Source: Streptomyces katrae
GTDB taxonomy: Bacteria > Actinomycetota > Actinomycetes > Streptomycetales > Streptomycetaceae
DNA: 64,000 nt
Assembly (NCBI RefSeq): GCF_002028425.1
Contig: NZ_CP020042.1
Span: 6,237,560-6,301,559 of the forward strand
Direction: 5' to 3'
Shown here in pieces: positions 18,157 to 27,074 of this stretch. Position numbers and translations under genes: made by a program. Under the pieces are notes generated by a model. That model did not search any database. It was not told the DNA's origin and saw nothing but the letters and a program-made list of their open reading frames with translations. How positions within the stretch are numbered: the stretch's first letter is position 1; the number at the start of each line of letters is the position of its first letter.

Positions 18157-18719
18157 TAGCTACCACCCCTGGCGCGCTCCGCCTGCTCCAGCAGGTCCTT
18201 CATCGAACCGATCTTCCCCGTCGACGTCACCGTGTCCTTGGTATCGGACCAGGTCTGGCTGATGTCCTTCGCAGCCTTCTCGTAGGACTGCACGCTGTGG
18301 TCCGGCTGATAGACATCAGCGCTGAAGATTTCGCCCCAGGACTTCTTCTCGACGTCTTCTTCACTGGCGTGCGGGTTTCCATAGAAGGCGTTCGCGGCCA
18401 CCTTGAAGCCGCCCTCGATGTAGTGGTCCTCCTCCCAGATCGTCCCCGCGGCGATGCCGAGGTTCCCGGCCAGGGCGGACGCGTCCTGGATCAGCGCGCG
18501 GACGCCCCACTCCCAGAGCTCACAGAAGTCCTCGAAGTCCTTCGCCAGGCCACCGTGCCCGGCCTCCATCGCCGTCATCGACAGGTTGTGAAACCCTGCC
18601 CCCTGCGACGCACCGGCCGCATCAGCGAACTCCCGCAGCTCGGACACGGCATCCCGCAACCCCTTCTGGATCGCCGCCACCGCGGCAGGAGACACCTCCA
18701 GGTCACCCTCGTCCGCCAT
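18156..18719 (-). CDS. WXG/ESAT-6-like partner protein
   Basis: A 187-residue helical protein beginning MADEGDLEVSPAAVAAIQKG, with features of long WXG100-like proteins: an N-terminal helical hairpin (LRDAVSELREFADAAG), a conserved Trp region (FEDFCELWEWGVRALIQDA) and a C-terminal helix (LLEQAERARGGS). Such proteins sit before YD-repeat toxins in Streptomyces and probably act as a secretion partner or adaptor. It overlaps the genes on both sides by one base (TGATG and TAATG), implying coupled translation and matched amounts with the toxin. Confidence 0.8.
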   Translation of the reverse strand: MADEGDLEVSPAAVAAIQKGLRDAVSELREFADAAGASQGAGFHNLSMTAMEAGHGGLAKDFEDFCELWEWGVRALIQDASALAGNLGIAAGTIWEEDHYIEGGFKVAANAFYGNPHASEEDVEKKSWGEIFSADVYQPDHSVQSYEKAAKDISQTWSDTKDTVTSTGKIGSMKDLLEQAERARGGS

Positions 18720-19126
18720 CAGGCCTCCCCCTGATCCCCGTTGTCGACATCCACGGCACAGCTGTCGGGCACGATCCCGGCCACGGGCGGGAACAGCATC
18801 GCACCGTCCTCATCAGCCACGTTCACGGCGATCCCAGCCGGGCCACCCACCTCGGGCACCACCGCATCCACAAGCCGCGCACCGAGGATCGAAAGGTACG
18901 GCCACTCCCGCCCGGCCTCCCCACGCGCCTCGGCGAACCGGGCAAAGGACTCCTCGTCCGTGAACGCGTACAGCCACCGGATCCCGCCTGAGACAGCAGA
19001 CATCAGTCCGCCCGCGCTTTCATCAGCGAGCGGGACAAGCAGCACCGCCCGCCGGAACTCACCCAGCAGCTGCCCCGGGTCCCCGGCGCCTGCCTGATAT
19101 GCGGCTATCTCTGCGGTCAGTTCCAT
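18719..19126 (-). CDS. SseB-like domain protein
   Basis: A 135-residue protein with the SseB-like pattern: LLGEFRRAVLLVPLADESAG, then WLYAFTDEESFARFAEARGE and a hydrophobic GPAGIAVNVADEDGAMLFPP. Small SseB-type proteins often head WXG/YD-toxin operons in Streptomyces; a chaperone or export role is likely but unproven. ATG 19126 was chosen because AAGGGG lies eight bases before it, rather than an upstream GTG at 19135. It is the first gene of the four-gene minus-strand toxin operon. Confidence 0.75.
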   Translation of the reverse strand: MELTAEIAAYQAGAGDPGQLLGEFRRAVLLVPLADESAGGLMSAVSGGIRWLYAFTDEESFARFAEARGEAGREWPYLSILGARLVDAVVPEVGGPAGIAVNVADEDGAMLFPPVAGIVPDSCAVDVDNGDQGEA

Positions 19127-19660
19127 GGTTGGCACCCCTTGGCCGGTAGATCCTCACCCGAACAGAGCACAGTACCTTCATCTCCGATTCGGGCTTTGCC
19201 CAGAGGACGCGAACTGGGCTTAGACCACGGTGCCCGGTGTAGAAGGGCGAAGGACCAGCCAGGTCCGAGCATTGGCGGCGTCCATTCCGGGGTGGAGGGA
19301 TGGCCCCGCCGCGCCTGTGGCGGGAAGGGCCAATGGGCGGTCTTGGCCGCCGACTGCGTCCGCACGCTGGTGCACATGCTCGTTGGCGGGCGCGGGTCAT
19401 CGGATGGCGGAGGCTGAGCACGCCTGAGGAAACGCGCGGAGCGCAACGGTGCCTTGGGCGTCGACCAGTTCGTCGTCTGCTGGGCAAAGGGAGGGGCGCC
19501 GCAACAGGGTGTGTGTGCGACGAGGCTTGTCCGATAAGCCTAAGAGGGCGGGCTAAAATGCCACGTCACACGCACTCTGCCCCTCGCGGCCCTGTCGCAA
19601 AGCTGCTGTAGGTGCGATTCCGTACGGGCGTTCCGCCCCGCACCTTGGAGAGTTCCCGCC
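19127..19660. other. Intergenic region between divergent units, no gene seen
   Basis: About 530 bases between the toxin operon (minus) and the esterase-like lipoprotein (plus). Open frames on both strands lack ribosome sites and codon bias. It should hold both promoters; TAAAAT near 19552 is a plausible -10 for the rightward gene, without a convincing -35. Confidence 0.5.
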
Positions 19661-20671
19661 GTGTTCGGACAGCCTTCCCGTTCGCATGCCGTCACGGCCG
19701 GCGTCGCAGTCGCGGCACTGGCCGTTTCGCTCGTCGGTTGTGGGAGCCCCGAGGGAGGGACGGGGAAGGGGACTGCGACACCGGCGAGCAGTCACGCCGC
19801 AACGGCCGCGCCTTCCCCCTCGGCCGAAGGGAGGGTGCGGATGCCGACCGGCCCGGCCGTGAGCATGGCCAAGGCCCGGGACACCGCCGTCGGCCCGATC
19901 ATGGTGACCAGGCTGTCCGGCCCGAAGTCCGGCGTGACCGGCCAGGTGTGGGTCTGGCTTCCTCCCGAGTACAACGACCCCGCGTACGCCAGGACCGGCT
20001 TCCCGGTGCTGACCCTGTACGCGGGCGGCCAGAGCAACGGCTACAACACCTGGGCCGGCAGCGAGCTGCCGATCCAGGAGGAGGACGTGCGGCTGGCCAA
20101 GGCGGGCAAGGCCCATCCGTTCATCATGGTCATGCCGGTGCAGAACTTCAGCAGCGACGAGAAGAGGGCGCTGGACTGCTCGGACATCCCTGGCCAGCCC
20201 AAGATGGCGACCTGGATGGCCCAGGACATCCCGGACTGGGTCCGCGCCCATTTCCGCACCCTCAGGGGCCGCGACAGCTGGGGCGTCATGGGCGCCTCGA
20301 CGGGTGGGTTCTGCAGCGCCAAGCTCGCGCTGCAGTACCCGGACGTCTACAGGGCCGCCGTGCCGATCGACGGCTACTTCGTCCCGGACTCGCGCCTGTG
20401 GCAGGGACACGAGGCGGAGAAGGCGGCCAACAGCCCCGACCAGCTGGTCGCCCAGGGCAAGGCCGACGTGAAGATGCTGGTCACGGCCGGCGGGGCGGAC
20501 GCGTACGAGAGGGGTGTGGTCAAAAGCTGGATGGCCAAGGCGGCGCCGCCGGTCGCCATGGAGTACTACGAGCAGCCCGGCGGCAAGCATCTGACCTCGG
20601 ACTTCAAGAAGATGATCCCGGACGCCCTGCAGTGGTTCACCAAGAACCTCGAGGGCCCCGCCCACGACTGA
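19661..20671 (+). CDS. Esterase-D-like alpha/beta hydrolase lipoprotein
   Basis: A 336-residue exported lipoprotein. The signal ends in a lipobox LVGC (Cys 27), followed by a Ser/Thr/Ala-rich spacer to about residue 60. The body is of the esterase D/mycolyltransferase type: VWVWLPPEYNDP, FPVLTLYAGGQSNGYNTW, FIMVMPVQNF, the nucleophile elbow WGVMGASTGGFCSAKLAL with Ser in GASTGG, and a late His in PGGKHLTSDF. Probably a cell-surface esterase or acyltransferase; substrate unknown. The GTG start follows GGAGAG. It is convergent with the protease gene. Confidence 0.85.
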   Translation: MFGQPSRSHAVTAGVAVAALAVSLVGCGSPEGGTGKGTATPASSHAATAAPSPSAEGRVRMPTGPAVSMAKARDTAVGPIMVTRLSGPKSGVTGQVWVWLPPEYNDPAYARTGFPVLTLYAGGQSNGYNTWAGSELPIQEEDVRLAKAGKAHPFIMVMPVQNFSSDEKRALDCSDIPGQPKMATWMAQDIPDWVRAHFRTLRGRDSWGVMGASTGGFCSAKLALQYPDVYRAAVPIDGYFVPDSRLWQGHEAEKAANSPDQLVAQGKADVKMLVTAGGADAYERGVVKSWMAKAAPPVAMEYYEQPGGKHLTSDFKKMIPDALQWFTKNLEGPAHD

Positions 20672-20686
20672 CGCCCCGGGGGACCG

Positions 20687-21769
20687 CTACTGCCGGGCCT
20701 TGCCGACGACGAGGTCGGTGTTCCAGGTGTCGCCCGCCTTGATCTTCTTGCCGGTCTCGTCGGTGAAGTCCTCGGTGTAGATGCCGGTCAACGGCAGCGT
20801 CTCGCCCGGCGAGGCGGACTGGAGCACGTCGCAGACATCCGCGTAGGAGGCCACCGGGTTGTCCTTCATCTCGGTGATGACGTCCAGTTTCTCCAGTTTC
20901 GCCTTCTGCGCGGCCGAGTTGGTCGTCACCTCGGTGACGATCATGCCTTCGACGTCCGGGAACCGCTTCTGTATCTTCTCGACCGCGGGGGTGTCCTCCG
21001 GTGCGAAGGAGTCGGGCAGCGCGGGGTCGTGCAGGTACGACAGCTCCCACCCGGGATCGTTTCTCTTCTCGCCCGCGGCCAGCGTGTCGATCAGCGGCCG
21101 GGCGTGGTCACTGCTGATGGCGTAGAACTGCCCCTCCACTCCGGCGCTCCCATTGCCGAGCGTGTTGATCCCGACCACTTCGGCCTTGCCGTTGAGCAGC
21201 GGACCACCGGAATTGCCGGGATTGACGGTGGCGGAGTGCTGCAGCGTGGAAGGGTAGCGCGGCAAGGACGGGTCCGGGGCGGCGTCCTTCACGTCAGGAT
21301 TCTGTACGGCACCCGTGGTGAAGACGGGCTTCTGCGAGGTCCCCTCTTCCTCGAACGTGGCGGGATATCCGAGCGCGGTCACGTTGTCGGCGAAGGCGAC
21401 GTCCTTGCTCTTGCCGAACTTGAGTTCCTTCAGGTCCGGTTGGGGGGACGAGAACGCCAGCACCGCAAGGTCCTCACAGGGGTCGATGCCGAGCACACGG
21501 GCGCTCACGGGCGCCCGGTCCTCCACCTTGACCCGCAACGAGGGCTCCCCCTGCACGACATGGGCGTTGGTGACGATGAGCCCCTTGGCGGCGTCGTAGA
21601 TGATCCCGCTACCGCTTCCCTTCGGGCCGGTGATCTTCACCGTGGCAGGTGCGGCGCGTTCGTAGATCTCCTTGGGGGAGAGGTCGTCGGCGAACACCAC
21701 CGCATGGCTGCTGGTTGCGAGTACCGCCATCGTGGCGATCGCCACGGTGGTCCCGGCGCGTCCCTTCAT
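20687..21769 (-). CDS. Secreted trypsin-like serine protease with PDZ-like tail
   Basis: A 360-residue exported protease. Signal MKGRAGTTVAIATMAVLATSS ends near AVVFADD. The S1 catalytic residues are His in IVTNAHVV, Asp in PCEDLAVL and Ser in NPGNSGGPL, as in the DegP/HtrA class. The C-terminal part (EGMIVTEVTTNSAAQKAKLE, then LDVITEMKDNPVASYADV) is a PDZ domain, so it probably handles damaged or specific envelope proteins. ATG 21769 follows GGCGGCGG; an upstream GTG (21790) is in frame but adds charged residues before the signal. Confidence 0.9.
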   Translation of the reverse strand: MKGRAGTTVAIATMAVLATSSHAVVFADDLSPKEIYERAAPATVKITGPKGSGSGIIYDAAKGLIVTNAHVVQGEPSLRVKVEDRAPVSARVLGIDPCEDLAVLAFSSPQPDLKELKFGKSKDVAFADNVTALGYPATFEEEGTSQKPVFTTGAVQNPDVKDAAPDPSLPRYPSTLQHSATVNPGNSGGPLLNGKAEVVGINTLGNGSAGVEGQFYAISSDHARPLIDTLAAGEKRNDPGWELSYLHDPALPDSFAPEDTPAVEKIQKRFPDVEGMIVTEVTTNSAAQKAKLEKLDVITEMKDNPVASYADVCDVLQSASPGETLPLTGIYTEDFTDETGKKIKAGDTWNTDLVVGKARQ

Positions 21770-21944
21770 GAGCCCGCCGCCTTTCTCCACGCACGGACGA
21801 CCCCTCTTTTCAGGCTAGCCCCGCCGCCGGAAGGTGTCTCGCCGACGCCCGGACGGCCGGGTTCACCTCGGCGTCACCCGGTGTCCCGCCAGGCGTCGGG
21901 GGCGGGCGGTGGGTCCCGACGGCCCGCCGTGATGTGATGGGGGC

Positions 21945-22772
21945 ATGATCGATGAGTTCCTGGCCCAGGGCCTGCCCGACGTGGAAGAGGCCGTCCGCAA
22001 GGCGGCGGCGGTCGAGATCATGCCGCGGTTCCGGCAGCTCGCCCAGCACGAGGTCGACGAGAAGAAGGGGCCGCACGACCTGGTGACCGTCGCGGACCGC
22101 AAGGCCGAGGAGCACCTCACGGCCTCGCTGTCCCGGCTGCTGCCCGGCTCCGCCGTCGTCGGCGAGGAAGCGGTGCACGCCGACCCGGAGGTCTACACGG
22201 CACTACGGGGCGACGCCCCCGTGTGGATCGTCGACCCGGTCGACGGCACCCGGCAGTTCGTGGCGGGCGACCCCCACTTCTGCACCCTCGTCGCGCTCGC
22301 GCAGCACGGCGAGATCCTCGCCTCCTGGACCTACGCCCCGGCCCTGGACCTCCTGGCCACCGCCGTGCGCGGACAGGGCGCGTACGCCAACGGCGAGCGG
22401 ATCCGCAGCGGTTCGCCCGAGCCCGGCGCCGACCTGCGGGTGGCGACCGCCCACCCCCTGTACACCTCCGAGGAGGACCGGCGCTTCCTTTCCCGGCTGG
22501 ACGTGCCCGGCATCGCGCCCCGGCCCTGCGGTTCGGCAGGCCTGGAGTACCTGAGGGTGGCGCGCGGCGAGATGGACGCGCTGGCCTTCACCTGGCCCTC
22601 CGCCTGGGACCACGCGGCCGGGCTGCTGCTGGTCGGCGAGGCCGGCGGCGCGCAGAGCACCGTCGAGCGGGTCCCCTTCCGGATCGACCGGGACAACGCC
22701 CTGCCGTTCGCGGTGGGCCGGGACGAGGCCACCGCGGTCCGGGTGCGCGAACTGCTGCGGGGCGCGGCCTGA
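21945..22772 (+). CDS. Inositol-monophosphatase-family phosphatase
   Basis: A 275-residue Mg-dependent phosphatase. Metal-binding motifs are GEEAVHADPE, WIVDPVDGTRQFVAGDPHFC and WDHAAGLLLVGEAGG. The family includes inositol-1-phosphatase, histidinol-phosphatase (HisN) and PAP phosphatase; nothing in the neighbourhood decides between them. Normal length, cytoplasmic. It is divergent from the protease gene and followed after 62 bases by the oxidoreductase gene on the same strand. Confidence 0.9.
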   Translation: MIDEFLAQGLPDVEEAVRKAAAVEIMPRFRQLAQHEVDEKKGPHDLVTVADRKAEEHLTASLSRLLPGSAVVGEEAVHADPEVYTALRGDAPVWIVDPVDGTRQFVAGDPHFCTLVALAQHGEILASWTYAPALDLLATAVRGQGAYANGERIRSGSPEPGADLRVATAHPLYTSEEDRRFLSRLDVPGIAPRPCGSAGLEYLRVARGEMDALAFTWPSAWDHAAGLLLVGEAGGAQSTVERVPFRIDRDNALPFAVGRDEATAVRVRELLRGAA

Positions 22773-22834
22773 GCGGGCGGGGACGGGAGCAATAAGCTGG
22801 AGGCAGTGGCCGTCGCCGGACGAAGGAGCTCTCA

Positions 22835-24253
22835 GTGCCGTCGATTCTCGACGCAGTCGTGGTGGGGGCGGGGCCCAACGGCCTGACGGCCGCCGTCGAA
22901 CTGGCCCGCCGGGGCCACTCGGTGGCCGTGTTCGAGGCCGCCGGGTCGGTCGGCGGCGGGGCCCGCACCGAGGAGCTCACCCTCCCCGGTTTCCGCCACG
23001 ACCCCTGCTCGGCGGTGCACCCGCTGGGCGTCGGCTCCCCGGTGTTCAAGACGATGCCGCTGGCCCGGTACGGGCTGGAGTGGCTGCACGCCCCGCTGCC
23101 CATGGCGCATCCCTTCGACGACGGCACGGCGGCCGTGCTCTCCCGTTCCGTCGCGGAGACCGCGGCCTCCCTCGGGCCCCGGGACGCGGGCGCGTACCGG
23201 CGCCTGGTGGAGCCGTTCCTCGGCCACTGGGACACCCTCGCCCGGGACTTCATGTCCCTGCCCAACACCGCGCTGCCCCGGGACCCGCTCCTCCTCGCCC
23301 GCTTCGGCCTGACCGGCCTGCCGCCCTCCACCTGGCTGATGCGCCGCTTCCACGAAGACCGCGCCCGGGCCCTGTTCGCCGGGCTCGTCGCGCACGTCAT
23401 CGCCCCGCTCAGCGGGATCGGCACCGGCGCCGTCGGCCTGGTCTTCGCGCTGGCCGCGCACGCGGGCGGCTGGCCGCTGCCGCGCGGCGGCTCGCAGTCG
23501 GTCTCCGACGCCCTGGCCGGCTACCTGGCCGACCTCGGCGGCGCCGTCCACACCGGCTTCGAGGTCAAGCGGCTCGACGACCTCCCGCCGGCCCGCGCGT
23601 ACGTCTTCGACACCTCTCCGACCGCGCTGGCCCGGATCGCCCGCCTGGGCCGGGTCTACGACGGCTACCGGTACGGGGCCGCCGCCTTCAAGCTCGACTA
23701 CGCCCTGGACGGCCCCGTCCCCTGGACCGCCGAGGCCCCCCGCCGGGCCGGCACCGTCCAGATCGGGCCCGGCAGCCGCGACATCGACGCCGCCCTCCAG
23801 CTGGCCTCGGGCGGCCGCGCCCCCCGCAACCCCTTCCTGATCACCGCCCAGCCCAGCCTGGTCGACCCCGGCCGGGCGCCGGAGGGCAAGCACGTCTTCT
23901 GGGCGTACGGGCACGTCCCGGCGGGCTGGGAAGGCGACCTCACCGAGGCCGTCGAGCGCCAACTGGAGCGGTTCGCCCCGGGCTTCCGCGACCTCGTGCT
24001 GGCCCGCGCGACCGCCGGCCCGCCGCAGCTGGCCGCCCGCAACCCCAACTACGTCGGCGGGGACATCGCCTGCGGTTCCGCCGCCGGACTCCAGCTCCTG
24101 CTGAGGCCGCGGATCACCCTCTCCCCGTACACCACCGCCCATCCGGCGGTCTTCCTCTGCTCCTCGGCGACCCCGCCCGGCCCCGGTGTGCACGGCATGT
24201 CCGGGCACAACGCCGCCAAGGCGGTCTGGCGCCACCTCCGGAAGGGACAGTGA
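22835..24253 (+). CDS. FAD-dependent oxidoreductase, phytoene-desaturase-like
   Basis: A 472-residue flavoprotein of the phytoene dehydrogenase/amine oxidase clan. The N-terminal dinucleotide fold is [20 protein letters not shown], followed by [18 protein letters not shown]; the C-terminal [15 protein letters not shown] closes the FAD domain. No carotenoid genes lie beside it, so the substrate is open. The GTG start follows AAGGAG. The stop TGA shares a base with the ATG of the macro-domain gene, so the two are coupled. Confidence 0.88.
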   Translation: MPSILDAVVVGAGPNGLTAAVELARRGHSVAVFEAAGSVGGGARTEELTLPGFRHDPCSAVHPLGVGSPVFKTMPLARYGLEWLHAPLPMAHPFDDGTAAVLSRSVAETAASLGPRDAGAYRRLVEPFLGHWDTLARDFMSLPNTALPRDPLLLARFGLTGLPPSTWLMRRFHEDRARALFAGLVAHVIAPLSGIGTGAVGLVFALAAHAGGWPLPRGGSQSVSDALAGYLADLGGAVHTGFEVKRLDDLPPARAYVFDTSPTALARIARLGRVYDGYRYGAAAFKLDYALDGPVPWTAEAPRRAGTVQIGPGSRDIDAALQLASGGRAPRNPFLITAQPSLVDPGRAPEGKHVFWAYGHVPAGWEGDLTEAVERQLERFAPGFRDLVLARATAGPPQLAARNPNYVGGDIACGSAAGLQLLLRPRITLSPYTTAHPAVFLCSSATPPGPGVHGMSGHNAAKAVWRHLRKGQ

Positions 24254-24777
24254 TGGCCAGGATCACCCTCGTCCAGGGCGACATCACCGCACAGGAGGTG
24301 GACGCGGTGGTCAACGCGGCCAACTCCTCGCTGCTCGGAGGCGGTGGCGTGGACGGCGCCATCCACCGGCGCGGCGGCCCCGAGATCCTCGCCGCCTGCG
24401 AGGACCTGCGCCGCTCCCATTACGGCAAGGGCCTGCCGACCGGCCGGGCCGTCGCCACCACCGCGGGCCGCCTCCCGGCCGGGCACGTCATCCACACCGT
24501 CGGCCCGGTGTATCAGGTTTCCGGGAGCGATCCGTCGCTGCTGGCATCCTGCTACCGCGAGTCACTGAGGGTTGCCGACGAGCTGGGGGCACGGACAGTC
24601 GCCTTCCCGGCGATCTCGACCGGGGCCTACGGATGGCCCATGGAAGATGCCGCTCGCATCGCGGTAGAGGCCGTGCTCGGCGCCGAGACCAACGTCGAGG
24701 AGGTCAGGTTCGTCCTCTACGACGAGCCGGCGTACCAGGCGTTCGCTGAGCAGATCGGCCTCTCGGAGGCCGAGTGA
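24253..24777 (+). CDS. Macro-domain protein, probable ADP-ribose hydrolase
   Basis: A 174-residue macro domain of the YmdB/MacroD type. It has ITLVQGDITAQEVDAVVNAAN, the substrate loop SSLLGGGGVDGAIHRRGG, HVIHTVGPVY and FPAISTGAYGWPMEDAA, matching O-acetyl-ADP-ribose deacetylases and mono-ADP-ribosyl hydrolases. It spans the whole normal domain and nothing else. Its one-base overlap with the oxidoreductase gene and the strong terminator after it make a two-gene transcription unit. Confidence 0.93.
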   Translation: MARITLVQGDITAQEVDAVVNAANSSLLGGGGVDGAIHRRGGPEILAACEDLRRSHYGKGLPTGRAVATTAGRLPAGHVIHTVGPVYQVSGSDPSLLASCYRESLRVADELGARTVAFPAISTGAYGWPMEDAARIAVEAVLGAETNVEEVRFVLYDEPAYQAFAEQIGLSEAE

Positions 24778-24814
24778 CGAGATCCCATCTTGCCTGAGTC
24801 CCCATGACCTGAAG

Positions 24815-24853
24815 CCGCGCAGTGCGACCAAGCGCGTCGCACGGCGCGGTTTT
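24815..24853 (+). terminator. Intrinsic terminator after the macro-domain gene
   Basis: CCGCGC-A-GTGCGAC (24815-24828) pairs with GTCGCAC-G-GCGCGG (24836-24849): 13 base pairs with one mismatch and a seven-base loop, followed by TTTT. This is the clearest rho-independent terminator in the window. The rest of 24778-25104 shows no gene. Confidence 0.85.
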
Positions 24854-25104
24854 GTATTGCTGCAATCATCCGGGCTGCGGCTGGTGACCCTGCCCGTTCA
24901 AGGCGGAGGGTGCGCGTGCTTGGGTGCGGCTGGCCCAAGCCGATATGGCGTGCCTGGGTGAGGCCGTCGGAGGCGATGACCGCGCACAAGCTGGGCGACC
25001 AGGAGCAGTCCGTGGCCGCCTTCCGGGTCGGCGGAGATGCAATCAAAGTTGCCAACATGGGGCAAAAGTGCAGTCCGGACCGCGTGCCGCGACGGTCAGT
25101 GCGC

Positions 25105-26532
25105 TCAGTGCGCCCTGGTGACCGGCGGGAGGTAATCCGCCACGAGCGTGCGCTGCCACCAGGCGCCGGTGTCACACCGTTCGCGCCGGCTGGTGAAGCG
25201 GTAGCGGTAGAGCCGGGCGCGCAGGAAGGTGGGGGGAGCGGTCGGGAAGGGGTTGTCCCTGAGCAGCTTGAGCAGGGACGGATCGTTGTCCAGGAGCTTG
25301 ACGAGGAGCGGCGCCAGCCAGCTCCGGGCGTACGCGGGCGACAGCGCGGCGAACCACATCAGCCAGTCGAGCCGCAGGTGGTACGGGGCCACCTGGGGCG
25401 CCCGTCGGCGAAGGTCACCCGGCTTGCCCTTGAAGCCGTATTCCTTCCAGGGCGTGTCGTCCGTGATCTCGGGCTCGTCGGTTCCCTCGATCACCACCTC
25501 CAGACGCACCTTGCTGATGCTGCCGAAGGCCCCGTAGGTGTTGCCCAGGTGGAAGGGGTTGAACGAGAAGTTCATCCGCTGGTGCCGCGAGAGCATGTTG
25601 CGCACCGGCCAGTAGCTGAGCACCGCCACCAGGGCCGTGACGGCGATCACCAGGTCCTCGAACCACACCGGCGTGGCCGCGAACGCGGGAGGCCGCGGCA
25701 GGGGGAGCACCTGCGCCGCCGCTCCTGCGTCGACGGCGGACAGGGCGAGCAGGATGGCCAGCCAGTTGAGCCAGGCGAAGTTGCCGGACGCCACGAGCCA
25801 CAGCTGGGTGACGACGACGAATCCCGCGGCCGCGCTCGCGACGGGCTGCGGCGCGAACAGCAGTACCGGTGCCACCAGCTGCGCCACATGGTTGGCCGCC
25901 ACCTCGGCCCGGTGCAGCGGCCTCGGCAGGTGGTGGAAGAACCGGCTGAGCGGCCCCGGCATCGGCTGGGTCTCGTGGTGGTAGTAGAGGCAGGTCAGGT
26001 TCCGCCAGCAGGAGTCGCCGCGCAGTTTGATCAGTCCCGCTCCGAACTCCAGCCGGAACAGCAGCCAGCGCAGCAGGAACAGCACCAGGACGGGGGGCGC
26101 GGTGCGCGCGTTGCCCAGGAAGACGGCGAGGAAGCCCGCCTCCAGCAGCAGGGACTCCCACATGAACGCGTACCAGCTCTGGCCGACGTTGACGATGGAG
26201 AGGTACAGCACCCAGGGGCACCCCCACATCAGCATGGCGGCCCACAGGGGCACCCGGTCCGCCGCCCCCGCGGCCAAGGCGGCGGAGAGGACCAGGCCCG
26301 TCCAGGCGATCACGGCGAAGAACCGGTCCGAGTAGTGGAGGTGGAACACACTCGGAGTCCGCCGGAACGTGGTGGCCGCCAGGAAGCGCGGCACCGGAAG
26401 CAGCCCGTGCTCGCCGATGAGCGCACGGTACTGGTGGATCGAGCTCAGGAAGGCCACGAGGTAGAGGAGGGCCAGACCTCGCTGGAACACCAGTCGGCCC
26501 AGCCAGTAGTCGGTGTCCGCGAACCACTCCAC
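25105..26532 (-). CDS. Lipase maturation factor family membrane protein
   Basis: A 475-residue polytopic membrane protein. The N-terminus WFADTDYWLGRLVFQRGLAL, then GLLPVPRFL, YAFMWESLLLEAGFLAVFLG, LLFRLEFGAGLIKLRGDSCW and YYHHETQPMPGPLSRFFHHL are hallmark motifs of the LMF1-like family. About eight hydrophobic helices are followed by a C-terminal soluble domain (EVVIEGTDEPEITDDTPWKE, LDWLMWFAALSPAYARSWLA). In animals LMF1 assists lipase folding; in bacteria the role is not settled. The GTG start is preceded by AGGAGA. Confidence 0.92.
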   Translation of the reverse strand: MEWFADTDYWLGRLVFQRGLALLYLVAFLSSIHQYRALIGEHGLLPVPRFLAATTFRRTPSVFHLHYSDRFFAVIAWTGLVLSAALAAGAADRVPLWAAMLMWGCPWVLYLSIVNVGQSWYAFMWESLLLEAGFLAVFLGNARTAPPVLVLFLLRWLLFRLEFGAGLIKLRGDSCWRNLTCLYYHHETQPMPGPLSRFFHHLPRPLHRAEVAANHVAQLVAPVLLFAPQPVASAAAGFVVVTQLWLVASGNFAWLNWLAILLALSAVDAGAAAQVLPLPRPPAFAATPVWFEDLVIAVTALVAVLSYWPVRNMLSRHQRMNFSFNPFHLGNTYGAFGSISKVRLEVVIEGTDEPEITDDTPWKEYGFKGKPGDLRRRAPQVAPYHLRLDWLMWFAALSPAYARSWLAPLLVKLLDNDPSLLKLLRDNPFPTAPPTFLRARLYRYRFTSRRERCDTGAWWQRTLVADYLPPVTRAH

Positions 26533-26636
26533 GGCAATCTCCTACGCCGAGGTCGAGGAGGACGCCGCGCATGCCCGGCGGCCACACCCGGCATGACCGG
26601 GCGTGGCCGTGACGCGTGGCCGTGACTGCGTGAGCG

Positions 26637-26993
26637 TCAGGATTCACCGGGCTCGGACGGGAAGAAGGTGATCAAAGTGGCGGTGCCCTCGGGATCCACG
26701 ACCTGGACGGCTGCCTCCGGGACGTTCTCGGTCGATACGTCGATCTCTTGGGGGCGAGGCACCATGTGCCGAAGTACGACGGGGTGGGGCGGCGCCTGAC
26801 CGCCCACGCCGACGACGACCACGTCGTCCTTCGGGTCGTAGGCCACGTAGGAGAAGGGCAGCCGCTCGGCCTCGTACTGATGCCCGATCGAAGGGTCCAG
26901 CACTTCGATGGTGACGAGCTGCCCTGCACGGGCAGCGGTGACCTCGTCGAGCGTGGTCCTCCATGCACTGCGGTCGAGCGTTGGGGCGGCCAT
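26637..26993 (-). CDS. DUF5335 family protein
   Basis: A 118-residue soluble protein of a family common near stress genes in actinobacteria: TLDRSAWRTTLDEVTAARAG, then TIEVLDPSIGHQYEAERLPF and YDPKDDVVVVGVGG. Its function is unknown. AGGAAGGA lies before the ATG. It is downstream of the Hsp20 gene on the same strand, after a hairpin, so it may be expressed by read-through. Confidence 0.8.
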   Translation of the reverse strand: MAAPTLDRSAWRTTLDEVTAARAGQLVTIEVLDPSIGHQYEAERLPFSYVAYDPKDDVVVVGVGGQAPPHPVVLRHMVPRPQEIDVSTENVPEAAVQVVDPEGTATLITFFPSEPGES

Positions 26994-27054
26994 GGTGTCG
27001 TTTCCTTCCTCGGGACGCCGCGGCACGAGCAACGCCCGTTGAGGCTTCTCCGCC

Positions 27055-27074
27055 CCGGCACGTTCACGTGCCGG
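27055..27074 (-). terminator. Hairpin whose loop is the Hsp20 stop codon
   Basis: CCGGCACG (27055-27062) and CGTGCCGG (27067-27074) form a perfect eight-base-pair stem around a four-base loop. On the coding strand the loop is TGAA, and its first three bases are the Hsp20 stop codon. There is no T-run; it may act as a partial terminator or mRNA stabiliser between hsp20 and the DUF5335 gene. Confidence 0.6.

Noticed and set aside
16399..18159. 586-residue plus-strand open frame opposite the RHS toxin gene
   Set aside because: It is antisense to a clear YD-repeat protein with normal codon bias; the plus-strand translation has no domain.
24717..25175. 152-residue minus-strand frame after the macro-domain gene
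   Set aside because: It covers the intrinsic terminator and the end of the macro gene; Ser/Arg-rich composition and no recognised domain.
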